NCBI GenBank assembly: GCA_021772075.1
Contig: JAETNQ010000014.1
Span: 1 to 64,000, forward strand
Source of the DNA: Lachnospiraceae bacterium
GTDB taxonomy: Bacteria > Bacillota > Clostridia > Lachnospirales > Lachnospiraceae
Reading direction: 5' to 3'
DNA length: 64,000 nt
Part shown: positions 53,529-62,258 of the stretch, one piece after another
Numbering within the stretch: the stretch's first letter is position 1
How the letters are laid out: the number at the start of each line of letters is the position of its first letter
Notes under the pieces: generated by a model
Databases searched by the model: none
Seen by the model: the letters and a program-made list of their open reading frames with translations, nothing else
What the model was told of the DNA's origin: nothing
Made by a program: the position numbers and the translations under genes

Positions 53529-54626
53529 TTATTCATCCCTGTACTTTTCCACGATCGCTTCAAAGGCTTCCCTCACCTCGGTAAAAGCTTTTAAGAGTTT
53601 GGAAGAGAATGCGCCGCTCTGCCCGTTTATAATTATCTGATAAGCTTTGTCCGTTTTATAAGCCGCCTTATAAACCCGTTTGGATGTCAGCGCGTCATAT
53701 ACATCCACCAGCGAAACTATCTGCGCCGCAATGCTGATCTCCTCTCCTTTTAAGCCATCCGGATAACCATTCCCGTCATATTTTTCATGGTGGTGCCTGG
53801 CTATATCATAAGCGTATTCGCAAAAGATTCTGCTGTCCAAGCGGAGCTGTTTTTCAATAATTTCTGCTCCTTTCGTCGTATGTGATTTTATGACCTCATA
53901 CTCGTCCTCATTCAGCTTTCCGGCCTTTAATATAATATGATCCGGAATCACTATCTTTCCAATATCGTGCAGCGAAGACGCCCACTCGATAATATCCAGC
54001 TTTTCTTCCGTCAGTTCGTACTCCGGATAAAGCTTCATCACGCTCGTTCCAAGGCACCGGGTAAACGCACGCGTCCTTTTTATGTGCTGCTCCGATTCCA
54101 GATTCCTGAATTCTACAATATTGCTCAGGGAATCGACCAGCACTTCGTTCATATGCCTTTGTTTCTCCGCCATCATCTTCAGCATGGCATTTTGTTTTTT
54201 AAGCCTTTCCGTCTGATTCTTTATCGTTACCTCAAGCTGCATTTTATATTGGAATACTTCTACTACATTATCCACGAGCTGCCTTATGATGCCCGGATGA
54301 AACGGCTTTTTAATATAACTTACGATACCGCATTCATATCCTTTTTTCTCATATTGCGCCGCTTTTTCGCTTGTAATCATAATAAACGGAATACGGTTTA
54401 CAAACTTCTTTTCACATAACCATTCCAGCACCTGGAAATTATCCTTGGCCGGTATAAGGAGGTTCACAAGGACGACGGCAAGCGAAGCCGCCTGCTTCCT
54501 TAATATATTGATTCCTTCCTTTTCATCCGTTACCGCCTGTATTTTATATTTATCCTGGAATATCTCCGTCAACTGCTGGCGGCATGACTCATCATATTCC
54601 AAAATCAAAATTGTATCACGTACCAT
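53529..54626 (-). CDS. HD-GYP response regulator with an altered receiver
   Basis: A 365-residue protein of the RpfG type that degrades cyclic di-GMP. The receiver domain (1-125) has ILILEYDES, but the phosphoacceptor position reads VVLVNLLIPAK, with Asn where Asp is expected, so normal phosphorylation looks lost. Lys remains in SYIKKPF. The HD-GYP domain (about 160-350) is intact: HD in SSLHDIGKIVIPDHI, the HHEKYDGNGYPDGLKG block and IVSLVDVYDALTSKR. It shares a strand with the FapA-like gene upstream (24-bp gap), suggesting one operon. Confidence 0.9.
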   Translation of the reverse strand: MVRDTILILEYDESCRQQLTEIFQDKYKIQAVTDEKEGINILRKQAASLAVVLVNLLIPAKDNFQVLEWLCEKKFVNRIPFIMITSEKAAQYEKKGYECGIVSYIKKPFHPGIIRQLVDNVVEVFQYKMQLEVTIKNQTERLKKQNAMLKMMAEKQRHMNEVLVDSLSNIVEFRNLESEQHIKRTRAFTRCLGTSVMKLYPEYELTEEKLDIIEWASSLHDIGKIVIPDHIILKAGKLNEDEYEVIKSHTTKGAEIIEKQLRLDSRIFCEYAYDIARHHHEKYDGNGYPDGLKGEEISIAAQIVSLVDVYDALTSKRVYKAAYKTDKAYQIIINGQSGAFSSKLLKAFTEVREAFEAIVEKYRDE

Positions 54627-54650
54627 TCTCTGCCCGACTCCCTTTTCTTT

Positions 54651-56717
54651 TTATAGTTTCGCCATCACAACGCTGTTATTACGAAGCTTGAAGACTACCC
54701 TGCTGACTTTTGAAGGCAGCATATATTTCACCGTATTAATCTCGATAAAACTTCCCTCATACGCAAATCCCCTGACGATGACTGCCTTCATTTCTTGGCC
54801 GGTCATATTCGCCAGCTTGGATACCTCGGCATCCAAATCGGCCAGTTCATGATCCTTTGCCACAATCGTGGCATTCAGTTTCTTAATAAGCTGTACCGCT
54901 GCTTCCTTGTTGGGCGGAAGAGCCTTCAGAATGCGGTGCCACCGATCCTCCAGCATCCTCATTTCTTCCAGGATACGCTCCCTTTCCTCCGCAAGTTTTG
55001 CCTGCATTTTTTCATAAAGCGCATTTTTTCCGATCTCCAGAAATGTTTTAATGTGGGATTTATTCCCAAGGTTATAAGTATCCACTCCCATTACCGCGCA
55101 GACCCTTCCGCCCAGAAGCATTCCCTTGCTGCCGGACACAATGACCTTTCCCATCGTATTGATATTACTGTTCATAATATAATTCGCCTTCACATTGCCT
55201 TCGGCATTGATATTGGCCGCTTCAAAAAAGCTGCCGGAAACCTCCCCCTTTGCCTCGATAAAGCAATCATACTTGGAGCAGCTTCCTTTCTTTATCATTA
55301 CATTGCCGCCGGCAATAAGCCTTCCGGCCTCTACATTATGCTCTACGATAATATCCCCTGTCGCCGCAATATATCCCCCCGAATATACGCTGCCGATCAC
55401 ATATACGGAGCCGTCCACTTCCAGCTTCCCGGTAACGGCTGTCACGTCTTCCTTTACAACAATCATATTGCTGATAATAATCTTTCCGTTTACATACTCA
55501 AACTTCCCGTTCATTCTGGAATAATATGTCACCCCGTCCGGAGCGATCAAAAACCCCTCCCCTTTCAGGGGTTTCTTTTCCATGCCGGCGTTGGCGTGAA
55601 GCACTTCGCCAAAAACATTCTCCCCGTCCAAGCCCTTTTCCGCAGGATGGTAAACGGCAATTTTTTCTCCCTCGTCCACCATTTCGAAAGCTTCTATGTT
55701 GACATAATCAACGCCTCCGTCCGGAAGCGGAGCCGGAATACGGGGCAGATCGAGACGGACAAAAAATTCAAACCAGCCATTCTTTCCATCCTCGGCAGGA
55801 GTTCCCTCGGCAATCAATATTTTTTCATTCATCCGCCTTTTCTTTATCATATCGGTTATAGCCTCATGTTTGATCCCGACTACGATGCCTCTTTTTTTCA
55901 GCGCGCTGTAAACGTCCTCTTCCGTCATCATCGTTCCGGTCGTCCATGGAATATAGCCAAAAGCCTTATTTCCATTATCCTCTACGAAAATGCTGAATTC
56001 CCTTTTAGCCAGGGACTTCAAATCGATCCCTAGTTTTTCCGCAATCGCCGGGTTGGGCGTCTTTTCCTTTAACAGCTTCTCCCGCTTTTCCTTCATATCC
56101 GTACCGGAAAAAATCAGTTTGGCATAGGAAGACACATCCAGTCCGGCCTCCAGCCCCAAACGGATTTCTTTCATCTGCCAATGGCTGAAAAGATAATTCG
56201 TATAAGCCGATACCCTCAATTTTTTCTCCAGCCCCAGGCGGATCTCTTTCATCTGCATCCAGTTATATTGGGAATTCGCGTATACGGAAACATTTAACCC
56301 CTCATAAAGCCCTATCCTGATCTCGTAAATCTGTTGCACATACATATCATCAGTCAGCCACGTATCGATGGGCAGCCCGTCCTCCAGCGCAAGCCGGATC
56401 TGTTCCAGCTCGTCATCCACAAACCCCCGGGCCAGATAATCGGTAAGATCATTGGAAGAATAGATAGAAAGCCGAATCTGCTTCATCGTTTCATAGCTGT
56501 AGGAAGGATCCGCATAGCAGGAGACATCGATCTTGTCCTTGATCCCCATCCTGATCTGCTCCATCTGGAGCCAGTTAAACTCAGGATTGGCATAAATCGA
56601 AACATCCAGCCCTTCTTCCTTCCCAAGAAGGATCTCCTGACTCTGTTCCTCCATATATTCCGCATTTTCCATCATTATAAATTCCGGATTTTTTGATATA
56701 TTCCAATTCTCGCGCAT
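54651..56717 (-). CDS. FapA-like (DUF342) protein with N-terminal repeat array
   Basis: About 688 residues, starting at ATG 56717 (a GTG three codons earlier is possible). Residues about 30-215 form seven imperfect copies of a 22-24-residue unit, with consensus MKEIRLGLEAGLDVSSYA (units such as MEQIRMGIKDKIDVSCYA and IYEIRIGLYEGLNVSVYA), probably a helical solenoid. Residues about 230-650 are the FapA/DUF342 region: GYIPWTTGTMMTEEDVY, a right-handed beta-helix core (IIVEHNVEAGRLIAGGNVMI), then a coiled coil (KLAEERERILEEMRMLED). The family is tied to polymer or flagellar surface functions, but the role here is unknown. It sits in one operon with the HD-GYP gene. Confidence 0.85.
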   Translation of the reverse strand: MRENWNISKNPEFIMMENAEYMEEQSQEILLGKEEGLDVSIYANPEFNWLQMEQIRMGIKDKIDVSCYADPSYSYETMKQIRLSIYSSNDLTDYLARGFVDDELEQIRLALEDGLPIDTWLTDDMYVQQIYEIRIGLYEGLNVSVYANSQYNWMQMKEIRLGLEKKLRVSAYTNYLFSHWQMKEIRLGLEAGLDVSSYAKLIFSGTDMKEKREKLLKEKTPNPAIAEKLGIDLKSLAKREFSIFVEDNGNKAFGYIPWTTGTMMTEEDVYSALKKRGIVVGIKHEAITDMIKKRRMNEKILIAEGTPAEDGKNGWFEFFVRLDLPRIPAPLPDGGVDYVNIEAFEMVDEGEKIAVYHPAEKGLDGENVFGEVLHANAGMEKKPLKGEGFLIAPDGVTYYSRMNGKFEYVNGKIIISNMIVVKEDVTAVTGKLEVDGSVYVIGSVYSGGYIAATGDIIVEHNVEAGRLIAGGNVMIKKGSCSKYDCFIEAKGEVSGSFFEAANINAEGNVKANYIMNSNINTMGKVIVSGSKGMLLGGRVCAVMGVDTYNLGNKSHIKTFLEIGKNALYEKMQAKLAEERERILEEMRMLEDRWHRILKALPPNKEAAVQLIKKLNATIVAKDHELADLDAEVSKLANMTGQEMKAVIVRGFAYEGSFIEINTVKYMLPSKVSRVVFKLRNNSVVMAKL

Positions 56718-56759
56718 CTCAAACACTAGCCTTTCATATTTATACTATGACCCCTAATA

Positions 56760-57332
56760 TTATACTATGAACAACCGAAAAAATCCATGGAAAATATAAA
56801 GTTTCTTATTTTTTTTAATGAGGTTGGCCGCCCCGGCCAAATCCGCATTTTTGCTGTTATACACCGCCTTTATATCCGGAATTCCCGTCCCGTTCCTCCC
56901 AAAACACTCTTTTTCTATGAAAGAATGTATCTCTTCCAGCAAATATTCATTTTTACTGAATAAATTTCCACTAAGCAGAACCAGGTCCGGACGGAAAATA
57001 TTCATAATATTTGTAATTCCCGTACAAAGGCTCCTAATATAACGATATACCACCTCTCCCGCCGCCTTCCGATCCACCGTCCCAGGCGGCCCGGCTCCGA
57101 CCCCGATGCAGTTATCCGCCTTCAGGTCGTTTTTTTCCAGCAATTCTATAATGGACGTTCCAATATTTCTGACTGTCAGCCGGTAATCCTCTTCCCGCTC
57201 AATCTCCATTTACTTTTTTGCAAAGCATACATGATTCATATCGACCAGCCCGACCCGGATCTGCCTGCTCGTCATATCCACTGCAATCCGTATCGGATTT
57301 GCCTTTTCCCCGATCGTCGTTATCAGCGCTTC
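56760..57332 (-). pseudogene. ROK-family gene, disrupted
   Basis: Remains of a ROK sugar kinase or repressor. The 5' part encodes IRIAVDMTSRQIRVGLVDMNH followed by an in-frame TAA at 57210-57212; the same frame continues with a family-like region (VGAGPPGTVDRKAAGE). Then about 150 residues of the middle are missing: the sequence jumps at about 57080 to the C-terminal GITNIMNIFRPDLVLLSGNL block. No helix-turn-helix survives at the 5' end. Nonsense mutation plus deletion make a functional product unlikely. It lies directly downstream of the broken manA, a common pairing. Confidence 0.75.
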
Positions 57333-58025
57333 TCATTTCCCTTCCACTTGAAATTCTCCGGAACCTGCCGGCAGAAAAAGGCTGTCCCCCTTTTCAAAAT
57401 CCACCTCCTCGCCGCCGCAGGCGATAGTCCCATTCCCCTCCACGACCAAAAAGTGCGCGAAGGAATCCTCCTGCTTTTTTCAGCATCCTTCCGTCCAGGT
57501 TCAACTTATCGACAGTAAAGTAGTCGCACTTCGCCAGATGCGGGGACACTGCTTTATTTCTTACCAGCGGAATACGGTTCGTCACGGCAAGCGCCTCTGA
57601 AACTCTTCCTTTTCCATTTCTTTCGCAAATCCGTAGTATAAAAACGCTCCTTCTTTGCAGTCCACGATATACCACATTTCCGTTTTCCCATACTGCCCTT
57701 CATTTTTCAGCGCGTAACTATTATCCGGATGCACCCGGACAGAAAGATCATCCTTTGCATCAATGAACTTGACCAGAATCGGAAACTCTTCGAATCTTCT
57801 GCAATTTCTCCCAAGCACCTCGATCCCGCAGGATTCCACATATTCCGCAAGAGCCGCTCCTGCCCAGGAACCGTTTGCAATTACCGACGGCCCGTCAGGA
57901 TGGCAGGATAATTCCCAAGTCTCCGCCAGCTTTTCCCCTTCGAACTTTTTATGGAAATCATGGATTAATTTATTTTCTCCCCACAGGTATTCCTTACATG
58001 CCGGACGCAATTTCAAAACAGACAT
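57333..58025 (-). pseudogene. manA: Mannose-6-phosphate isomerase (type I), disrupted
   Basis: The N-terminal 148 residues are normal (MSVLKLRPACKEYLWG, FVKFIDAKDDLSVRVHPDN with zinc-site His, GKTEMWYIVDC), then stop at EEFQRR near 57595. The following ALAVTNRIPLVRNKAV and KCDYFTVDKLNLDG are C-terminal sequence in another frame, so about 100 residues are deleted there. A one-base insertion near 57465-57475 then shifts the frame again; beyond it the tail (VVEGNGTIACGGEEV to FQVEGK and TGA at 57335) is intact. The loss removes several zinc ligands. Start is ATG at 58025. Confidence 0.8.
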
Positions 58026-58197
58026 AACATTTCCCGTTTTTATTTTTTCTATATTATAAAACGGAGCCAAAGGAAAGACAACCGAACATCTGCCTTGGGA
58101 GCCGGCATACCGGCTGTCGACGCCGCATATACTATCTGCCGCGATCCGCCCTTGTTTGTCGGCCTGCCCTGCCAGAGAAATCAGGGCATCCTGTCCG

Positions 58198-58947
58198 TCA
58201 GGTTCTCGCCATTCCGTCTACGCTTAACACAACACCTGTAATATAGGATGCTTCATCGGAAGCAAGGAATACAAAAGCGTTGGCGATGTCTTCCGGCCGC
58301 CCGAGGCGGCGCAGGGGAATCTGCCGGATCAGCGGATCGATGACTTCCTTGGGAACCGCTTTCATCATATCAGTCTCCGTAATGCCCGGAGCCACCGCGT
58401 TGACACGAATGCCTTTCGGCCCAAGCTCCCTCGCCAGGGAAATAGTCAGACCGTTGACCGCAAACTTGGAAGCCGGATAAGCAAAGCCGCTTGGCTGACC
58501 CGAAATACTGACCATGGAAGATGTAGAAAGGATCACTCCCTTTCCCCTGGCAATCATGCATTCGCTGGCAACGCGGGTAGCATTGAATACTCCTTTCACA
58601 TTCAGATCCATCACTTTGTCAAAAGTTTCTTCCGTGTATTCGGTAAACGGAGTGCTTTCCGACACTCCCGCATTATTGACCAGAATATCCACGCACCCGT
58701 ATTTTTCCGTTGCTTCTTTGAAAGCGCCACGTACAGACTCCAAGCTTGCCAGATCGGGGCTGATGCCCGCGACCGTGGAACCCGGGTGCTTCTCCTTTAA
58801 CTGCCCTACCGCCCTTTCCGCAGTCGCCGGAGAACTGGCGGCAATGATAACGACCGCCCCTTCGTCCAAAAATTTATCTGCGGTGGCAAATCCGATGCCC
58901 CGGCTGCCTCCGGTAATGATAGCTACTTTATCTTTCAATCTCATCAT
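58198..58947 (-). CDS. Short-chain dehydrogenase/reductase, BaiA/FabG-like
   Basis: A 249-residue NAD(P)-dependent SDR. TGGSRGIGFA (Rossmann motif, residues 11-20), NNAGVSES, catalytic Ser in STSSMVSISG, YPASK (Tyr-Lys) and the C-terminal FLASDEASYITGVVLSVDG are complete. The overall pattern resembles BaiA-type hydroxysteroid dehydrogenases as well as FabG, so bile acid or general ketone substrates are both possible. It appears monocistronic; the CotH gene is 104 bp away on the same strand. Confidence 0.88.
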   Translation of the reverse strand: MMRLKDKVAIITGGSRGIGFATADKFLDEGAVVIIAASSPATAERAVGQLKEKHPGSTVAGISPDLASLESVRGAFKEATEKYGCVDILVNNAGVSESTPFTEYTEETFDKVMDLNVKGVFNATRVASECMIARGKGVILSTSSMVSISGQPSGFAYPASKFAVNGLTISLARELGPKGIRVNAVAPGITETDMMKAVPKEVIDPLIRQIPLRRLGRPEDIANAFVFLASDEASYITGVVLSVDGMART

Positions 58948-59051
58948 GCATACCTCCTATTATATGATTTATCCTATATGAGCATTTCTTTTAATACCAG
59001 TATAACAGACTCTCTCCGGAACTTCCATGACATTATCACCAATCGTCCAAA

Positions 59052-60644
59052 TCAGGAGAACGATCTTTTTGTCCTTCCCCTGTCAAATGCCCCCATACGG
59101 TTCAGGTCGATATTGGATGCATCCACCATGCAGGAAGGCTCCGCCTTCTGCCCTTCCTCTGTAGAAGGTATCGTTCCATCCAACTGGCCCTGTACGCTCT
59201 CCGCCCGCAGCATGACAGCCAGATACAACATATCGGCCGCCGTATCGTATTCTTCATAGGAATAAAATGCAGTAGGATCCGTTTCCACCAAGACATCAAT
59301 CTGGTTTCGGATGCGGAGGAAAGTTTCCTCAAATTTTCCTCCTAAAACATATTCTTCCGCCAGGCGCCGCAAATATTCATGGTAAACGGCAAGATATTCC
59401 TCGTTTTCCAGCAAAGCATCAAAAAACTCCGTTCCCTGAAAAGGGGTATCGACCGCCTTGTTGACCATCTGGGAGGCACTGTCCATTCCCATCCCTCCAA
59501 AAGCCAGATTATAATCCCACGGAAGAATATTCAGCCTTCCGTTATATTCGTACAAATAATAGTTATGGGCCATATTTCCCGAAAGACTGTCCATATTGAC
59601 AGAAAATGTATGTACCGCCATATACTTCAGCACATTATCCACATCGAGATATTCCTCCAGTTCCTTTCCTTCGCTTATATTTTTCAAGGCAGTAACGATC
59701 TTCCGGTGATCCTGTTGCCCGCTATCCCCGATTCCCCCTTCCCATATAGCGGAATAACTGTCAAGCTCATCGTCCGTATAATTCAGATCCGCACCGTCAT
59801 TTTCCATCGACGGTCCTTTTCTTTTGTCTCCCTCCATGGGAAACCCCTTTTCGCCGCCGCCCCTAAAGTTCCCGGATGATCCGGCAGGCCCTTCTTCAGG
59901 GACAAATCCCCCGTTTCCGGGCATTCCCTTCCCTCCTCTTTCCGGCATTTCGCCCATATCCCCCGGAGGCTCCGGCATATCCCGGTTCCCGAAAGGTCCT
60001 CCTTCCATATCCATATTTTCCGGTTTATAAAGCCCGCCGTCCCCCGTGCCGTAATTCCGCAATAAAAAACTATCCTCTACGGCCTCCAGCGCCAGATATA
60101 TGCCCCAATATTCCCCGTTCACCGATACCTCTGCATAATGGTACAAAGACGCGTCCGCGTCAAGATAACGGTACATATCATAAACAATAGCTTCTTTCAT
60201 ATTCGTGGCATCCGCATAGTTATTGTTCAAAATGAGTTTATCGAGTCCAAAGCATGTCTGTCCCTCCACATAATGGTCAAATTCCAGCTTCCAACTGAAC
60301 CGGTCGGTTTCCGGATCCATGGCAATCGCGGAAAGGCTGGTATTCCCTTTTGGCCGGATACCTACATGATATATTTTTTCACCGTTAATTTCAATATCGC
60401 AGGAATAATATTCCTCCGCAGAGGCATTGGCGAGCATATCCTCCCAATCCCTTTCCTCCATCCGGATATCAATCTTTATCGTCTCACCGGCAGCAAACAA
60501 TTCCGATTCATACTGCATTGACACGACGTTTCCCCCAAACGTCTCCGCCGGATTCCTTGAAAACACCATGGCCAGAAAGCAGACCGCTATAGCTGCCGCC
60601 ATGGCCGCGCCGGTTATTTTTGTTATATGTTCATAAGCGATCAC
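59052..60644 (-). CDS. CotH-family protein with a low-complexity insert
   Basis: A 530-residue CotH-like protein, a secreted kinase-like fold known from spore coats and also found outside sporulation. The N-terminal anchor is at about 12-30 (AAMAAAIAVCFLAMVF). The core has VGIRPKGNTSLSA, FDHYVEGQTCFGLDKLILNN, then EVSVNGEYWGIYLALEAVEDSFL. A Gly/Met/Pro-rich insert of about 80 residues (about 205-285, GGPFGNRDMPEPP onward) interrupts it. The second part has LKYMAVHTFSVNMDSLSGNMAHNY and ILPWDYNLAFGGM (kinase-like Asp). It ends the VTC-DUF4956-CotH operon. Confidence 0.85.
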   Translation of the reverse strand: MIAYEHITKITGAAMAAAIAVCFLAMVFSRNPAETFGGNVVSMQYESELFAAGETIKIDIRMEERDWEDMLANASAEEYYSCDIEINGEKIYHVGIRPKGNTSLSAIAMDPETDRFSWKLEFDHYVEGQTCFGLDKLILNNNYADATNMKEAIVYDMYRYLDADASLYHYAEVSVNGEYWGIYLALEAVEDSFLLRNYGTGDGGLYKPENMDMEGGPFGNRDMPEPPGDMGEMPERGGKGMPGNGGFVPEEGPAGSSGNFRGGGEKGFPMEGDKRKGPSMENDGADLNYTDDELDSYSAIWEGGIGDSGQQDHRKIVTALKNISEGKELEEYLDVDNVLKYMAVHTFSVNMDSLSGNMAHNYYLYEYNGRLNILPWDYNLAFGGMGMDSASQMVNKAVDTPFQGTEFFDALLENEEYLAVYHEYLRRLAEEYVLGGKFEETFLRIRNQIDVLVETDPTAFYSYEEYDTAADMLYLAVMLRAESVQGQLDGTIPSTEEGQKAEPSCMVDASNIDLNRMGAFDRGRTKRSFS

Positions 60645-60666
60645 AACAAGCCTCCTTTTCCAAAGA

Positions 60667-61338
60667 TCAGGACATATATTCGCCGTTGTAGCTTACAAGG
60701 GTGACTTCCCCTATGCCCTCGGTTCCTTCCAGCCTGTTGACAAAATCCGTCGCCGCATCTTTCAGGCGGATTTCTGCCGTCAGTTCGATGCCGTCACGGT
60801 TCACCGTCTTTGATTTGACCGCAAACCGTTTGACCTCTTTCCCAATCATCTCCATTGCCTCTTTTTCTGCCTTCTCACCGCTGCAGTTTAAAATCAGAAT
60901 ATAAGGATTCTCATGGATTTTACGGTTGGCAAAAAGAACCAATATGGCTCCTATGATCGCGGAACCGATCACCGCAAGGGGAACCATGCCCGCGCCGATT
61001 ACGATGCCCGCCGCAATCGACCAGAACAAATAGACGATCTCCATCGGTTCCTTGATGGCAGCGCGGAAACGCACGATCGACAGGGCTCCGACCATGCCAA
61101 GGGAAAGAACTACATTAGATGTCACAGCCATGATAACCAGAGTCGTCACGAGGCAGAGCCCCACAAGGGAAAGTGAAAATCCTGAAGAATACATGACTCC
61201 TTGAAATGTCTTTTTATAAATGGTAAAAATAAACAATCCGATGACGGCGGCAAAGACCATTCCGATCAGCGTATCGACAGCGGAAAATTCCGTTACGTTC
61301 TCCAAAAAGCTCGATTGAAAAATATCGTTAAATGTCAT
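60667..61338 (-). CDS. DUF4956 membrane protein
   Basis: A 223-residue protein with four transmembrane helices in the first 155 residues (GLCLVTTLVIMAVTSNVVLSLGMVGALSIVRFRAAI is the conserved core, about 70-110) and a cytoplasmic ACT-like tail (ELTAEIRLKDAATDFVNRLEG). The start is ATG at 61338 after GGAGGAGAGG. The gene is typically next to a VTC-domain gene and often CotH, as here. A channel or transport role in polyphosphate or a similar polymer pathway is suspected but unproven. Confidence 0.85.
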   Translation of the reverse strand: MTFNDIFQSSFLENVTEFSAVDTLIGMVFAAVIGLFIFTIYKKTFQGVMYSSGFSLSLVGLCLVTTLVIMAVTSNVVLSLGMVGALSIVRFRAAIKEPMEIVYLFWSIAAGIVIGAGMVPLAVIGSAIIGAILVLFANRKIHENPYILILNCSGEKAEKEAMEMIGKEVKRFAVKSKTVNRDGIELTAEIRLKDAATDFVNRLEGTEGIGEVTLVSYNGEYMS

Positions 61339-61357
61339 TGATCCTCTCCTCCATTTT

Positions 61358-62047
61358 TTATCCGAACCGCCGGCAGATGGCATATTTGGAAAAAGCCTGC
61401 TGCCGCAGCCCGCTTGTTTGAATCATGCCCCGAACCACTTCCGGCAGAAATGCATCATATTTTATTTCCAATATCATATCCTGCGGCTGGTCGGCGGCAT
61501 CGATATCCGCCACGCGGTCTTCCAGGAAAGCTCTGTGGTACAATGTCGTGCGGATATGGGAATCAAAAGTAATCCGTACATTTCCGGCGGGATAAACATA
61601 GGGTTCCCGCAGATAAGACACGAGTACCCTCGGGCGCAATACCTGATACCGCATTTTTGCATACAGTTCCCGCACCAGCGGCGAAGGATGCTTTTTCATC
61701 CAATGCCGGCTGCCTTCCAATAATTGCCGACATTCCCCTTCCGTGATTTGCGCATCCACTTTCATGCACAAATTGCGGTCCTTGATCTTTTTCTCCAGCA
61801 CAATATAGGAAAAATCATCGTTATAATATCTGATCCTGAATTTTTCCCTCTGCGGGACGCCGTTAATTTTCTCCCGCAGCGCCTTATCCTCGTAATTGTC
61901 AAAATAAATGCTCCGTATCCGGTACCTGCCGTCGGCCTCCGCATGGGCATCCCCTTTCATAACGGCCTGTAAGCGGTTTCTCAGCTCCAGATACTGCAAA
62001 TAGCCGATCCCGTATTTCAGTTCATGGCGGAATTTCTCTTGCTCCAT
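61358..62047 (-). CDS. VTC-domain protein (polyphosphate polymerase-like)
   Basis: A 229-residue protein of the VTC/triphosphate-tunnel fold. FRHELKYGIGYLQYLELRNRL opens the barrel, followed by basic residues in RYRIRSIYFDNYEDKAL, REKFRIRYYN and LEKKIKDRNLCMKV, the acidic metal site in ILEIKYDAFLP, and LVSYLREPYV. Eukaryotic Vtc4 makes polyphosphate; the bacterial role is not firmly known. It is the first gene of the three-gene operon with DUF4956 and CotH. Confidence 0.85.
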   Translation of the reverse strand: MEQEKFRHELKYGIGYLQYLELRNRLQAVMKGDAHAEADGRYRIRSIYFDNYEDKALREKINGVPQREKFRIRYYNDDFSYIVLEKKIKDRNLCMKVDAQITEGECRQLLEGSRHWMKKHPSPLVRELYAKMRYQVLRPRVLVSYLREPYVYPAGNVRITFDSHIRTTLYHRAFLEDRVADIDAADQPQDMILEIKYDAFLPEVVRGMIQTSGLRQQAFSKYAICRRFG

Positions 62048-62186
62048 ATCATCGTCCTTTCCTTTTTTATCGCCGGCCCGCCGGAATCCTGCGGATATCC
62101 GTCCAAGCCATAGGGCAAGTATAATCGCGCTTCCTGAAATGTACTTAAAATGATCTGTGTATTTTTTCTGAACATTCCAAACAAAC

Positions 62187-62212
62187 GCCGGGAATTTTTT
62201 TCAATTCCCGGC
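62187..62212. terminator. Hairpin between the sensor kinase and VTC genes
   Basis: GCCGGGAATT (62187-62196) pairs with AATTCCCGGC (62203-62212) over a T-rich loop. On minus it is followed by GTTTGTTTGG, on plus by TTCCCGTTTTTTT. It likely ends the kinase transcript. The rest of this 211-bp gap shows no gene. Confidence 0.7.
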
Positions 62213-62258
62213 TTCCCGTTTTTTTATGCTGTTTATTTCACTGTTTGCCCCGCTTCCA

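Noticed and set aside
54795-56033. 412-aa plus-strand frame opposite the FapA-like gene
   Set aside because: It is the complementary shadow of a conserved DUF342 region and has no ribosome site.
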